The notes: a model not told the origin generated them from the letters alone. Counted from the stretch's first letter, positions 8,788-17,059 are shown. The stretch: DNA of 64,000 nt from Kitasatospora sp. NBC_00240 (GCF_026342405.1 NZ_JAPEMU010000004.1:154457-218456); one strand, 5' to 3'. Numbers and translations are program-made.

Positions 8788-9666
8788 TCACTTGTCGACG
8801 AGCACGATGTCTTCGATGTCGCGGGTCAGCTTGAGGGTGTTGTCGGTGACCGTGACGATGTGCTGGAGGCCTCTGACGGGGTTCTTCTCCTCGGGAACGT
8901 AGAACTCCTCGCCCTCACCGGCGAGATAGGCCGGGAAGCAGTTCAGGGACGGGCCGAAGAGGCGGATGTAGTCCGCGAGGCGCCGGAAGAGCTTCGGCAG
9001 GATCACCAGGTCCTTGGTGATCGAGGACATGCCGGTGATGGTCGCCCCGGTACTGGTCGCGTCCTTGGCCCAGACGCTGCCGGGAACTGCCGAGGTCCGC
9101 GCCTGCTTGGCGGTGTCGGCCATGTCGAGGCGCAGTTCCGTCGGGAGGTTGCTGTAGAAGGTGGGGTAGACCAGGCCGCGGCTGAGCAGGTGGTGGTTGG
9201 CGGTCTGGTTCACGAGGTTCACGTCGACGTGGATCCGTTCGCCGTCCTTGGTGTCCGGGGGCAGGGGCCCCCGGCCGGCCATGGCGATACAACGGCCGAA
9301 GATGTCGGCGCCGCTGGCGAGGATGTAACCGGGCACGGTCTCCGGGGTCGAGGCGGTGACCTTCTCGTCCTCACCCTGGACGACGTCGGTGAAACCGATC
9401 CACTTCAGCAGCTCGTCCCGGGCGGCGTGAGCCCCGTCGCCCACCGGCTGGTTCACGTAGTCCGGCCCGACTCCCAGATAGTGGGTCTCCAGCGCGTCGA
9501 TCCCGTCCAGGCGCAGCTTGCCGCCGCCGCGGCTGTTCCGGACCACCTGGTTCTTGCCGGCGACGTCGCACCAGAAGCCCGGATCCTGGGGGGTGAAGTG
9601 CAGGGTGTCGCCGTCCGGTTGGGTAGCCAGGATGCGGTACGTCCCCTTGATGAGCAGCATCGGCAT
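8788..9666 (-). CDS. Staphylococcal-nuclease-like protein
   Basis: A 292-residue protein without signal peptide. After an N-terminal strand (LIKGTYRILATQPDGDTLHF) it carries KLRLDGIDALETHYLG (about residues 50-65), which resembles the 'VRLIGIDAPE' substrate/metal loop of thermonuclease-fold proteins, with L-E replacing P-E. QPVGDGAHAARDELLKWIGF follows, like the second SNase helix. The middle holds VDVNLVNQTANHHLLSRGLV, matching the 'vN..lv..G.a..y' segment. The catalytic arginines are not obvious, so nuclease activity is uncertain. The ATG has GGGAGG 8 bp upstream and a possible -10 (TCTAAT) near 9680. It is not in an operon. Confidence 0.65.
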   Translation of the reverse strand: MPMLLIKGTYRILATQPDGDTLHFTPQDPGFWCDVAGKNQVVRNSRGGGKLRLDGIDALETHYLGVGPDYVNQPVGDGAHAARDELLKWIGFTDVVQGEDEKVTASTPETVPGYILASGADIFGRCIAMAGRGPLPPDTKDGERIHVDVNLVNQTANHHLLSRGLVYPTFYSNLPTELRLDMADTAKQARTSAVPGSVWAKDATSTGATITGMSSITKDLVILPKLFRRLADYIRLFGPSLNCFPAYLAGEGEEFYVPEEKNPVRGLQHIVTVTDNTLKLTRDIEDIVLVDK

Positions 9667-9689
9667 GGCTGCCTCCCGTCATTAGACTG

Positions 9690-10235
9690 CTACTCATTGT
9701 GATGCCGTTCGTACCCAGACCTTGGGATCGACTCCGGCGAGTCGCCCGGACTCGGGCGCCGCCGACCGGCCGTTGTGCGGCCATCCCTGCGCGGGAGGAA
9801 CGGGAGTGGCCCACCCCCGCCGGCGCCCGGTGGGGCATGGGGCGGGTGCGGGGCGGTCATGGCGGTGCGGGTTTTGGACTCCGGGCGGTCGAAGACGTGG
9901 AGGCCGCGGTCCCGCAGCGTCTCGATGAGGAGTTCCTGTGCGGCGGAGGCTGTTGCGGGTCCGGTGCGGACGAGGAGTTCGCTCGGTCGGGGCGGGCCTG
10001 GACGGTGAGGGCGAAGTACCCCGCAGCGCCGGCCGCGGCTTCGGCCGGAGCGACCGCGTGGCGGGCGGGTCCCTCGGACACGGCCGCCGCCGGCGGCACC
10101 GCGACCACGGCCGGAGTTGGGATGGCTGCGGGGGCGGGGGCCGGGGCGGTGGGTTCGGGGTCGAGGCGTCCGGCCTGCTTCGACTTGCAGGACAGGTCGC
10201 AGCAGCGGCGGGGCCGGGGACGGTCGGCCGCCGAG
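9690..10235 (-). pseudogene. Decayed gene fragment of unknown family
   Basis: Codon bias suggests former coding sequence on the minus strand split between two frames. One frame gives VSEGPARHAVAPAEAAAGAA then GYFALTVQARPDRAN (about 10085-9970). A second gives ELLVRTGPATASAAQELLIE then TLRDRGLHVFDRPESKTRT (about 9985-9865) and stays open to a TAG at 9690. The switch at about 9980 looks like a single frameshift. Upstream the frame runs into the 35-bp repeat array, so any original start is lost. No family is recognised. Confidence 0.35.
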
Positions 10236-10247
10236 CGGTACGGGAGG

Positions 10248-10480
10248 ACGGCGGGTGGCGGCGACAGGCCGGGAGCAGCGGGACGGCGGGTGGCGACAGG
10301 CCGGGAGCAGCGGGACGGCGGGTGGCGGCGACGGGCCGGAAGCAGCGGGACGGCGGGTGGCGGCGACGGGCCGGAAGCAGCGGGACGGCGGGTGGCGGCG
10401 ACGGGCCGGAAGCAGCGGGACGGCGGGTGGCGGCGACGGGCCGGAAGCAGCGGGACGGCGGGTGGCGGCGACGGGCCGGG
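10248..10480. repeat. Tandem repeat, about 6.5 copies of a 35-bp unit
   Basis: Copies start at 10248, 10283, 10315, 10350, 10385, 10420 and 10455 (partial). The unit begins ACGGCGGGTGGCGGCGACGG and ends AGCAGCGGG. The second copy lacks 3 bp, and the first two differ from the rest at two positions (CAGGCCGGGAG against CGGGCCGGAAG). The last four full copies are identical, so the array grew from one end recently. It lies between a decayed gene and a small zinc-ribbon gene. Confidence 0.95.
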
Positions 10481-10533
10481 ACGGCTGCGGGGCCTCCGTG
10501 GCAGCTCCCGCTGATCATGCCGGGACGGGACAC

Positions 10534-10728
10534 CTATCCGTGCGGCCCGTTGAGCCGGATTGTCCCCACCGGCCCCCGTGGTGATTCGGGCTGGCACTCC
10601 GGACACAGCACCAGGCCGTGGCCGTCGGGGGCCACGAAGGTTCCCCAGCCTTTGCAGTGCCGGCAGGCGCGGGCACGCTCAAGATCCGGTCGGGGGCTTC
10701 GGCAGCAGGACGGGGAGGAGGTACTCAT
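10534..10728 (-). CDS. Small zinc-ribbon protein
   Basis: A 64-residue protein with a CxxC...CxxC pair (ACRHCKGWGTFVAPDGHGLV, then LCPECQ; Cys at about 22, 25, 41 and 44) that should bind one zinc ion. An unpaired CC lies in the N-terminal tail. Similar short zinc-binding proteins accompany actinomycete plasmids and integrative elements, but none of the other element genes are here. The ATG is preceded by GGTACC-side sequence CGATG; the Shine-Dalgarno is weak. The AT-rich stretch at 10731-10775 upstream gives a likely promoter and operator. Its role is unknown. Confidence 0.55.
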   Translation of the reverse strand: MSTSSPSCCRSPRPDLERARACRHCKGWGTFVAPDGHGLVLCPECQPESPRGPVGTIRLNGPHG

Positions 10729-10730
10729 CG

Positions 10731-10775
10731 GTCAAACTATACTAAAACAGACATAACTATTTGTTGATAGTTCAA
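10731..10775 (-). promoter_or_regulatory. AT-rich promoter with inverted AACTAT repeats
   Basis: In a region that is otherwise over 70 percent GC, this block is mostly A/T. It contains AACTAT at 10735-10740 and 10755-10760, and ATAGTT at 10767-10772. The last two form a perfect 6-bp inverted repeat around TTGTTG. The two AACTAT copies are 20 bp apart, two helical turns. A TATAGT -10 (minus strand, near 10735) would serve the zinc-ribbon gene. This is a good candidate operator for an unidentified repressor. Confidence 0.5.
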
Positions 10776-10780
10776 TCCAT

Positions 10781-11167
10781 TTGCGACGACTCGCCGACGG
10801 TCAGGTCGGCTCGTCCAACGGCAGCCCACCGATCTCCCGCCCCACGGGTCGGGCTGGGCGGGGGCGTCCCCCCTCGGCAGCAGCCGTCCTGTACGCGCCC
10901 ACCGCCGCCCGGTGCCCGCCGGGCCGCCATCCGCACCCGTCGGCCTCTGACGCACCACGGCGCGCCTCGCGCCGGACCCGCTGGCCCCATTGCTGCGCGG
11001 CAACCCTCAAGCTTCTCAGCGAGATCGGTCACCTCCAGGAACAGCCCCATCCGGACCAGAAGGCGATTGCGGTCCTCAGGCAGAGATTGGAAAGCCTGGA
11101 GGAGCAGCTCAAGCAGGAGGAGCTGTCCATCGACACCCTGGAGCAGGTGATCAGCGAGAACTGCTGA
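10781..11167 (+). CDS. Coiled-coil protein, possibly truncated
   Basis: The last ~55 codons (about 10999-11167) read LKLLSEIGHLQEQPHPDQKA then IAVLRQRLESLEEQLKQEEL, a clear amphipathic coiled coil with normal codon bias. The first ~70 codons of this TTG-start frame are arginine/proline-rich and do not look coded. Either the true gene is a fragment that begins somewhere near 10990 without a normal start, or the 5' part has decayed. It lies in a stretch of several gene fragments. The family is unknown. Confidence 0.4.
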   Translation: MRRLADGQVGSSNGSPPISRPTGRAGRGRPPSAAAVLYAPTAARCPPGRHPHPSASDAPRRASRRTRWPHCCAATLKLLSEIGHLQEQPHPDQKAIAVLRQRLESLEEQLKQEELSIDTLEQVISENC

Positions 11168-11399
11168 TCGGCGGGAAGCCCTGGCCGCCACCGAGCGGCT
11201 CGGTCAGCTGGATGCGCCGGGGGTGCTCCCCCAGGTAGGGCCAGCGTTCGGTCGTACCGACCGGCCCTCCGAATTCGAGAGGGTGTCGGGCACGACGCCG
11301 TCCACCGGGCCGGGAGGCGAGCGAAAGCGTGCCGGTCCGACGGCCGGGGGCACTCCGTACCGGAAGACGCGGGGTGCCCCCCGCCCTGGCGTTCACCCG

Positions 11400-11522
11400 G
11401 AGAGCAGGGGGAGCCCTGCGTGTCGGCGGGCCAACTCCAGCCGATGAGGTCGGCTCCGTACCGGTGAAGGAAATTGCCGTAGGTCGTCGGTACCGGCTGC
11501 CCGGCGTCGATCTCGGCCCGGA
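11400..11522 (-). pseudogene. Possible hydrolase fragment
   Basis: A short minus-strand segment reads VRAEIDAGQPVPTTYGNFLH then RYGADLIGWSWPADTQGS with good codon bias. The 'G..LIGWSW' end resembles the last barrel strand of some glycoside hydrolases, but the piece is too short for a firm family call. It has no start, and the sequence on both sides is not coding in this frame. It overlaps the edge of the AraC fragment on the other strand. Confidence 0.25.
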
Positions 11523-11546
11523 CGTCACCGGGACCGGATCACCTGG

Positions 11547-11843
11547 GATGACACCCGGCTTCCGAAACCGTCCAGGGGCGGCCTCAGCGTCACCGAGGTC
11601 TGCTTCGCGATCGGCTGTACGTCGCCGGGCACGTTCACCACCCGATTCACCGAGCTGGTCGGCATGCCGCCCGGGGCTTTCCGGCGCCAGGCGGTGGATG
11701 TGGCCGCTGACGATGCCGCGGGTGCGGCGTACGATCCGGGCTGGGTGATCAAGGCGGAGGGGATGCCCGCGTGCGTGGCGGAGCAGGTCGCGAGACCGGT
11801 CAGGAATCGAGAAGCCCCGGCCGCCGCGCGGCCCCTAGCGTGA
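11547..11843 (+). pseudogene. AraC-family regulator, C-terminal fragment
   Basis: The plus-strand frame ending at TGA 11841-11843 reads LSVTEVCFAIGCTSPGTFTT then RFTELVGMPPGAFRRQ, which is the second helix-turn-helix of AraC/XylS regulators (the 'DIA...GF.s...F...F....G.tP..fR' pattern). A tail with MPACVAEQVARPVRNREAPA follows, as in Streptomyces AraC proteins encoded next to VOC genes. The first helix-turn-helix and the ligand domain are missing, so the protein cannot be functional. Its stop overlaps the ATG of the VOC gene (TGATG), so the pair was once an operon. Confidence 0.65.
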
Positions 11844-12487
11844 TGGTCATGGCAACCACCGCTTCCACCGCAGCCCGCACCTCCCTCGTCTCCGTCACCC
11901 TTGAGGTGGCCGACCTTGAGGCCGCCCACCGCTTCTACGCCGCCTTCGGTGTGGACACGTACCTGCGCCTGCGGGCGTCGGAAGCGCAGTCCACCGGATT
12001 CCGCGGCTTCACCCTGGCGCTGACGGTGTCCGGGCCGGCCACCGTCGACGGCTTCGTCGCCGCCGCCGTGGACGCCGGCGCCACCGTCCTGAAGCCCGCC
12101 GCGAAGTCGTTGTGGGGCTACAGCGGCGTCGTCCAGGCCCCGGACGGGACGATCTGGAAGATCGCGACCTCGGCGAAGAAGGACACCGGCCCCGCCACCC
12201 ACGAGATCGACGAGCTGGTCCTGCTGATCGGCGTCGAGGACGTGAAGGCCACCAAGCAGTTCTACGTCGGCCAAGGCCTGACCGTGGCCAAGAGCTTCGG
12301 CGGCAAGTACGCCGAGTTCGCCGCCGGCACCTCCAGCCCGGTCACGCTGGCCCTGTACAAGCGCCGCGCCCTGGCCAAGGACCTCGGCGTCCCCGCCGAC
12401 GGCACCGGCTCGCACCGCATCGCCCTCGGCAGCACCACCAGCACCTTCACCGACCCGGACGGCTTCGCCTGGGAGGCCGCAGCGTAG
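11843..12487 (+). CDS. VOC-fold protein with two glyoxalase-like repeats
   Basis: A 214-residue protein with two VOC (glyoxalase/bleomycin-resistance) modules. The first (about residues 14-110) begins SLVSVTLEVADLEAAHRFYA. The second (about 125-214) begins IDELVLLIGVEDVKATKQFY and ends DPDGFAWEAAA. Such proteins bind small molecules or metals, and activity cannot be predicted here. An internal ATG (11849) is an alternative start. Its start overlaps the stop of the AraC fragment, so its former regulator has been lost and expression may now depend on other promoters. Homologues paired with AraC genes are common in Streptomyces. Confidence 0.8.
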   Translation: MVMATTASTAARTSLVSVTLEVADLEAAHRFYAAFGVDTYLRLRASEAQSTGFRGFTLALTVSGPATVDGFVAAAVDAGATVLKPAAKSLWGYSGVVQAPDGTIWKIATSAKKDTGPATHEIDELVLLIGVEDVKATKQFYVGQGLTVAKSFGGKYAEFAAGTSSPVTLALYKRRALAKDLGVPADGTGSHRIALGSTTSTFTDPDGFAWEAAA

Positions 12488-12948
12488 TTCGCTGCCACGC
12501 CGCCCTGACTCCGCCCGAGTCCCGCCCGACCCCGGGCCGACGGCCGGGAGGGACCACGGCCAACAGGCGGCCGGGCGAGGACCACGACCAGGCGCCACGG
12601 GTACGGCACTCCCCCTCCCCCACCCGACCCGGCGGCCGGGACGGCTGGCAGCGGGCTGATGCTCGGCCTTGCATCGCGGCAGCGACCCGGCGTGTCGAGC
12701 TGGAGCGCACTTCTTCGGTGACAGGCGTCCATTCGTCCTGTACCTCCCCGGGGGAGAGCGGCCGGCCGGCAAAGAACGTCTTGCGTTTGCGCCCTCTCCC
12801 TGCCGCCGCTGCCCGCCGCCTCACCCGGCGGTGGGGGCGTGCCGTCGGACGTCGCGAGGGCCCCTGCGCCGGGGGACTCGGCGGGCCGGCGCCAAGGCGG
12901 CGCCGGCCGGCCCGGAGGGAGGCGGTCGCCCCCGTCCGCGAGCGACGA
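12488..12948. other. Gap between convergent genes
   Basis: About 460 bp between the VOC gene and the GH99-like gene that faces it. It is GC-rich with short inverted repeats (for example around 12895-12920, GCCGGC-type) that could stop transcription from both sides. No gene was seen. Confidence 0.4.
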
Positions 12949-12970
12949 TCAGGCGGCGTACACCCGGAAC

Positions 12971-14935
12971 TCAGAGATCTGCCCGGCCGGCCAGCCGGTG
13001 TTGGCGGTGAGGACGAGTCGGACGTACCGGGTGGTCGTGGTGGCGGGGCAGGGTCAGCGTGGCGGTGTTCCCGGTGGCCGGGTCGAAGGTGCAACCCGTG
13101 GCGCCCAGGAGCTGCCCGAAGGAGCTGCCGTCGGTGCTGCCCTGGACGGCGACGGTCTGCGTGCGGGTGGCCCAGGCGGTGGCCGGCGGCAGCGTGAGGA
13201 CGATCCGGCGGACCCCGGTGGCCGTGCCCAGGTCGACCTGGAGCCACTGCGGGAAGGCGTTGTTGGCGCTCTCCCAGTAGGTGGCCGGGTCGCCGTCCAC
13301 GGCGTTGCCCGATCCGTAGACCTGGGTGTGGCTGCTCTCCGAGGTGGGCCGCTGCAGGGCGAGGTTGACGGTGGGCGAGCTGCCGGCCGACGTCGTGGCG
13401 GTGACCTGGCCGGAGGGCGCGGAGACGCTCCCGGCCGCGTCGAGGGCCTGCACGTCGAAGACGTAGGACGTCGAGGCGGTGAGCCCGGTGACGGTGAACG
13501 CGGTGGCGTTCCCGGGGGCGGTGCCGACCGGGGTGGCGGCGGAGCCGGTGACCTGGCGGATCCGGTAGCCCGTCACGCCGACGTTGTCGGTGGACGCCGT
13601 CCAGGCCAGCGCCACGGTGGTGTCGCTGCGGGCGGTGACGTGCAGTGCGCCGGGGGCGGTCGGCGGCACGGTGTCGCCCCCGCCGCCGACGACGACCGGC
13701 TGGGTGGGCCGCACGGCGGTGAGGGCGATCTGGCCCTTCAGCATCCGGCCGCCGTCGCCGGTCAGCCGCAGGTAGTAGTCGGAGGAGCAGGCGGTGCCGT
13801 CCTCGTCGAGCGCGAGGAAGTTCGATCCGGCCGGTACCCAGGCCTGGGACTCGGCGGTCTTGGCGATCTGGTTGCCCTCGTTGTACTCGTCGAACATCGA
13901 GATGTAGACGCTCGGCACCCCGGCCCGGCCCATGTTCCAGAACTGGCGCCACATGAAGTCGCCGTGGGCGCGCTGCCGGCCCGAGACCCCGCCGGGCAGC
14001 ACGCACGGCTGGTAGTCGATGCCGTGCGCGGCGCACTCGGCGAGGTCGGGCACGGTCGCGACGTTGTAGAAGTTGTCGGCGTCCGCGACGTTGCCGATCC
14101 GGCCGACCATCCACGGCGAGAGCATGTCGAAGGCGTGGTAGACGTCGGCGAACCCGGGCCGGGAGTCCCGGTCGCCCGTGCGCCACCAGGTCGGCACCCC
14201 GCCGATCACGTAACAGCCCTGCGCCTTGAACCAGTTCACCACCTCCAGGCAGGGGCCCGGTGCGAACGGCCGCTGGTTGTCGTTGAAGCCGAATCCCCAG
14301 ATGCACACCACGGGCCTGCCGTTCTGCCGCGCGTAGGCGGACGAGGCGGTGTGCGCCCGCATCTTGTTCGTCCAGTCGGTCTTGATGTCCGCCTGCATGG
14401 TCGCCCAGTCGGAGACGTCGTACATCACGTAGAACTTGACGCCCTGGGACTCCGCCGCGCTGCGTACCTTGCCCGCCATCGCGTCGCGGGTCGGCCCCTC
14501 GCCGCCGGTGGGGTTGAAGCGCTGGAGGGCCGCGGTGTCGATGCCGTACTGCTTCATCCAGCGGAAGTGCACGTCGACGGTGGCCTGGTCGTAGGAGGAG
14601 AACAGGGTGGCCGGCTGCCCGTTGCCGAGGCTGCCGTAGGCGGTGCGGTAGGTCGTCGGGTAGTCCCGGACGTCCGGCCAGGCCACGACGGCGCTGTTGG
14701 AGGGGGACGGCGCCTGGCCCCAGTTCTGGGCCCAGTGCCACCAGCCGTTGATCGGGGCACCGTCCCCGGCGCAGGCGAACCAGCCCTGGTAGCCCACGGT
14801 CACCTTGCCGACCACATCGCCGGGCGCGCTCGCCGCGGCCGCGGGCCCGGCGAGCGCGCCCTCCCCGAGCCCCATCGCCCCGGCGACCCCCGCCGCAGCT
14901 GCGGCCTGCAGAAACGCCCGACGCGTGACACCCAT
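12971..14935 (-). CDS. Tat-exported GH99/GH71-like glycan hydrolase with FN3 and frameshifted discoidin domain
   Basis: The N-terminus MGVTRRAFLQAAAAAG is a twin-arginine signal. The catalytic part (about residues 40-430) starts VGKVTVGYQGWFACAGDG and includes VKFYVMYDVSDWATM and VPSVYISMFDEYNEGN, as in the bacterial GH99-like/GH71-like group that acts on fungal or plant polysaccharides. An FN3 domain (~435-525) and an F5/8-type (discoidin, CBM32-like) domain follow. As read, the frame runs to 12971 and ends PRHHDHPVRPTRPHRQ. Removing one C in the CCCCGCC run (13042-13048) restores TLTLPATTTTRYVRLVLTAN and GWPAGQISEFRVYAA, ending at TGA 12949-12951. This is therefore either a recent frameshift or a sequencing error. 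The ATG follows AAGGAGATCC. Confidence 0.85.
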   Translation of the reverse strand: MGVTRRAFLQAAAAAGVAGAMGLGEGALAGPAAAASAPGDVVGKVTVGYQGWFACAGDGAPINGWWHWAQNWGQAPSPSNSAVVAWPDVRDYPTTYRTAYGSLGNGQPATLFSSYDQATVDVHFRWMKQYGIDTAALQRFNPTGGEGPTRDAMAGKVRSAAESQGVKFYVMYDVSDWATMQADIKTDWTNKMRAHTASSAYARQNGRPVVCIWGFGFNDNQRPFAPGPCLEVVNWFKAQGCYVIGGVPTWWRTGDRDSRPGFADVYHAFDMLSPWMVGRIGNVADADNFYNVATVPDLAECAAHGIDYQPCVLPGGVSGRQRAHGDFMWRQFWNMGRAGVPSVYISMFDEYNEGNQIAKTAESQAWVPAGSNFLALDEDGTACSSDYYLRLTGDGGRMLKGQIALTAVRPTQPVVVGGGGDTVPPTAPGALHVTARSDTTVALAWTASTDNVGVTGYRIRQVTGSAATPVGTAPGNATAFTVTGLTASTSYVFDVQALDAAGSVSAPSGQVTATTSAGSSPTVNLALQRPTSESSHTQVYGSGNAVDGDPATYWESANNAFPQWLQVDLGTATGVRRIVLTLPPATAWATRTQTVAVQGSTDGSSFGQLLGATGCTFDPATGNTATLTLPRHHDHPVRPTRPHRQHRLAGRADL

Positions 14936-15041
14936 CTGGATCTCCTTCGATTGGTCGTCAACTCCGCAGCGGGAAAGGACGGTCGAGCGTTGGCGGCAGC
15001 GCGGAGCCCGATGCGGGGGATCGTAACGAGATGGACATGCA

Positions 15042-15091
15042 AACGCAATAGACGGCTCACTTAGCGCAAAAAAGTATCGCAGCAACGCAAT
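15042..15091 (-). promoter_or_regulatory. Direct repeats AACGCAAT upstream of the GH99-like gene
   Basis: AACGCAAT occurs at 15042-15049 and 15084-15091, 42 bp apart (four helical turns), in a locally AT-rich block 107-156 bp upstream of the GH99-like start. This spacing suits a dimeric regulator binding one face of the DNA. The same core (TTGCGTT) appears upstream of both DUF4097 genes. No -10/-35 pair stands out. Confidence 0.4.
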
Positions 15092-15159
15092 AACGTGCCT
15101 TCCGCGCAAGGTGGCTGCGCGCGCACCCGGAACACCCGATGTGGCCGTTCACACCCCGA

Positions 15160-15185
15160 GGCCCCTCCGGAGAACCGGAGGGGCC
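15160..15185. terminator. Strong hairpin downstream of the cupin gene
   Basis: A perfect 11-bp inverted repeat (GGCCCCTCCGG, loop AGAA, CCGGAGGGGCC). It lies 74 bp past the cupin stop and should end its transcript. Three copies of a GGAAAGGGCCTC-like unit follow at 15186-15228. Confidence 0.75.
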
Positions 15186-15258
15186 TCGGAAAGGGCCTCG
15201 GAAAGGGCCTCGGAAGGGCCTCGGAGGGCGAACGCGTGCGGGCTGCGGGCGGGGCCGC

Positions 15259-15780
15259 TCAGCGGCCGGCGCCGAACGTCGCGCCCTCGGCCAGCGAGGT
15301 CTGCCACTGCGGGCTGTCGAAGTAGTGGTTGTCGTACGTCTGCGAGCTGTCCCTGATCTCCTGGACGGTCGCCTCGCCGCGGTACACGCGCTCCAGCAGC
15401 CGGTAGTAGTCGAACCGGTGCAGGCCCGGCGTGAAGACGACGAGCAGCTCGGCCGTGCTGTCCGGCGCGGGCGCGAAGGCGTGCGGCACCGTGGGCGGCA
15501 CGCTCAGGAAGTCGCCCTTCCCCAGCGTCAGCACCTCGTCCTCGACGAGGATCCGCATCCTGCCGTCGAGCACGAGGAACAGCTCCGTCGCCTTCGTGTG
15601 GAAGTGCGCGGGGGCGCCCGGCGAACCCTTCTCGAACGTGGCCTTGTTGGCGGTGAACGCGCCGCCCGTGTCGCCCGCGTCGGCCAGCAGGGTGATCAGG
15701 CTGGTGGCGCCGTCCTGCAGGGTCTCGGCCTGTTCGGCGCGGACCAGGACGGGACGCTGCGGCCGGTTGTCGGCAGTCAT
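15259..15780 (-). CDS. Cupin-domain protein (quercetinase-like)
   Basis: A 173-residue single cupin. Motif 1 is GAPAHFHTKATELFLVLDG (about residues 55-75), supplying two His and a Glu as metal ligands. Motif 2 is LSVPPTVPHAFAPAPD (about 92-107), supplying the last His. A full metal set is therefore present. The C-terminal tail with QTYDNHYFDSPQW is typical of the Streptomyces quercetin 2,3-dioxygenase-like group. The substrate is not predictable. The ATG has GAGGAG 9 bp upstream, and a TAGATT -10 may lie near 16016. It follows the AraC gene on the same strand with a 300-bp gap, so it has its own promoter and may be that regulator's target. Confidence 0.85.
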   Translation of the reverse strand: MTADNRPQRPVLVRAEQAETLQDGATSLITLLADAGDTGGAFTANKATFEKGSPGAPAHFHTKATELFLVLDGRMRILVEDEVLTLGKGDFLSVPPTVPHAFAPAPDSTAELLVVFTPGLHRFDYYRLLERVYRGEATVQEIRDSSQTYDNHYFDSPQWQTSLAEGATFGAGR

Positions 15781-16078
15781 CAGGATTCTCCTCGTGGCGT
15801 GGTGCGGCGGGATGCGCGCGGTCGGTCCGGTGCTGCGCGCCGGCGGCAGTGCGACCCGAGGTGCCCGTCGGCGTCGCCGTGTTGCGACTGCGGGGTCTCC
15901 CCCGGTCGGCGGCGGCCGTCGACCGACGACCGCCGCCGACCGGCGTTCGGGCGACCGGCGTTCGGGCGACCGGTCCCGATCGCGTCGCGTTGCTGTTCTC
16001 ATCAGCAGTCACGAATCTAGATCGGTGCGCCCCGGCGGGGTGTGCGAGGTGTGCAGAGCGCCTCAACACTTCGTGCGA

Positions 16079-17059
16079 TCAGGGTTGACGGCCGCCGGCG
16101 CGGTGTTCGGTGGGGGTGATGCCGTACTCCTCGCGGAAGGCACGGCTGAAGGCGGTGGCGCTGGAGAAGCCCCAGTGGGTCGCGATCTCCTGGATCGTCC
16201 GGCTGCTCAGCGTGTGTCGGGTGAGGTCGACGCGGCAGCGTTCCAGCCGGCGCCGGCGGATCGTCGCGGCGACGCTGGAGGACTGCCCGTCGAACAACGC
16301 GTAGAGACCGCGCAGGGAGATGCGGTGGTGGTCGGCGATCGCCCGGGGGGTCAGGCCGGGATCGCCGAGGTTGTGGTCGATGAAGCCGTGGATCCGTTGC
16401 ACCATCAACTGGGCGCGGGCTTCGGCCGGCGCCTCGTCCAGGACGCCCAGTTGCTGGGCGAGACAGGCGGTGGCCAGGTCGAGCGTGATGGATCCCAGGC
16501 GGGACAGTTCCTCCGGACGGCAGCCGGGCCCGTGGTGGAGCAGGGTGGTGAGGAACCCGGCGACGACGGCCCCCGTACCCTCGGTCGCCGGGATGCCCCG
16601 GGCGAGCAGGCGGTCCACCCGGTCCGGGTGCAGCGGCAGGACGGCCCGGGGTATCTGCAGCATGATCGCGCCGGCCCGTCCGTCCTCGCCGGCCGACACG
16701 TTCTCCATCGGGCGCGAGGTGTCCGTCAGCACCAGATCGCCGGAGACGAGCGACTCGTTGCCGCGCTGGGAGGTCCGGAAGGTGCCTTCCGTGATCAGCG
16801 CGAGCTGGTACTCCTCGGGATCGCCCTGCCGGACATGGGCCGAGGTGCGGCGCGCCCGCGCCGGCGAGAATGCGAAGGCCGACACCTGAACGGGGCCCAG
16901 CTCCACGTTCGTGATCTCCGCACGGAAGCCGGCCGCCCGCTCCGGACTGACCGCGACGGGCATCAGATCGGTCGACAGCCTCTCGCGGAACCACTCGAAC
17001 CCGTCCGCCGGCGCCACGACGGCGGACGACACACTTGTCCATCCCACGAAGTCCTCCAC
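16079..17059 (-). CDS. AraC-family transcriptional regulator
   Basis: With the GTG at 17059 this is a 326-residue protein (VEDFVGWTSVSSAVVAPADG). The N-terminal half (about 20-190) looks like an AraC-binding-like sensor domain (FRTSQRGNESLVSGDLVLTD). The C-terminal ~100 residues hold two helix-turn-helix motifs (LTPRAIADHHRISLRGLYAL, then IQEIATHWGFSSATAFSRAF) ending FREEYGITPTEHR, the AraC signature. The frame stays open further upstream, but those codons are not convincing. The cupin gene downstream is a likely target, by position only. Confidence 0.87.
   Translation of the reverse strand: MEDFVGWTSVSSAVVAPADGFEWFRERLSTDLMPVAVSPERAAGFRAEITNVELGPVQVSAFAFSPARARRTSAHVRQGDPEEYQLALITEGTFRTSQRGNESLVSGDLVLTDTSRPMENVSAGEDGRAGAIMLQIPRAVLPLHPDRVDRLLARGIPATEGTGAVVAGFLTTLLHHGPGCRPEELSRLGSITLDLATACLAQQLGVLDEAPAEARAQLMVQRIHGFIDHNLGDPGLTPRAIADHHRISLRGLYALFDGQSSSVAATIRRRRLERCRVDLTRHTLSSRTIQEIATHWGFSSATAFSRAFREEYGITPTEHRAGGRQP

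Noticed and set aside
9857..10606. A Pro-rich minus-strand repeat protein across the 35-bp array
   Set aside because: All frames are open through the array; one copy has a 3-bp deletion and the 5' side has no ribosome binding site.
12971..15109. A longer start for the GH99-like gene at 15109
   Set aside because: The upstream codons are AT-rich and promoter-like; the ATG at 14935 has AAGGAG and begins a Tat signal.
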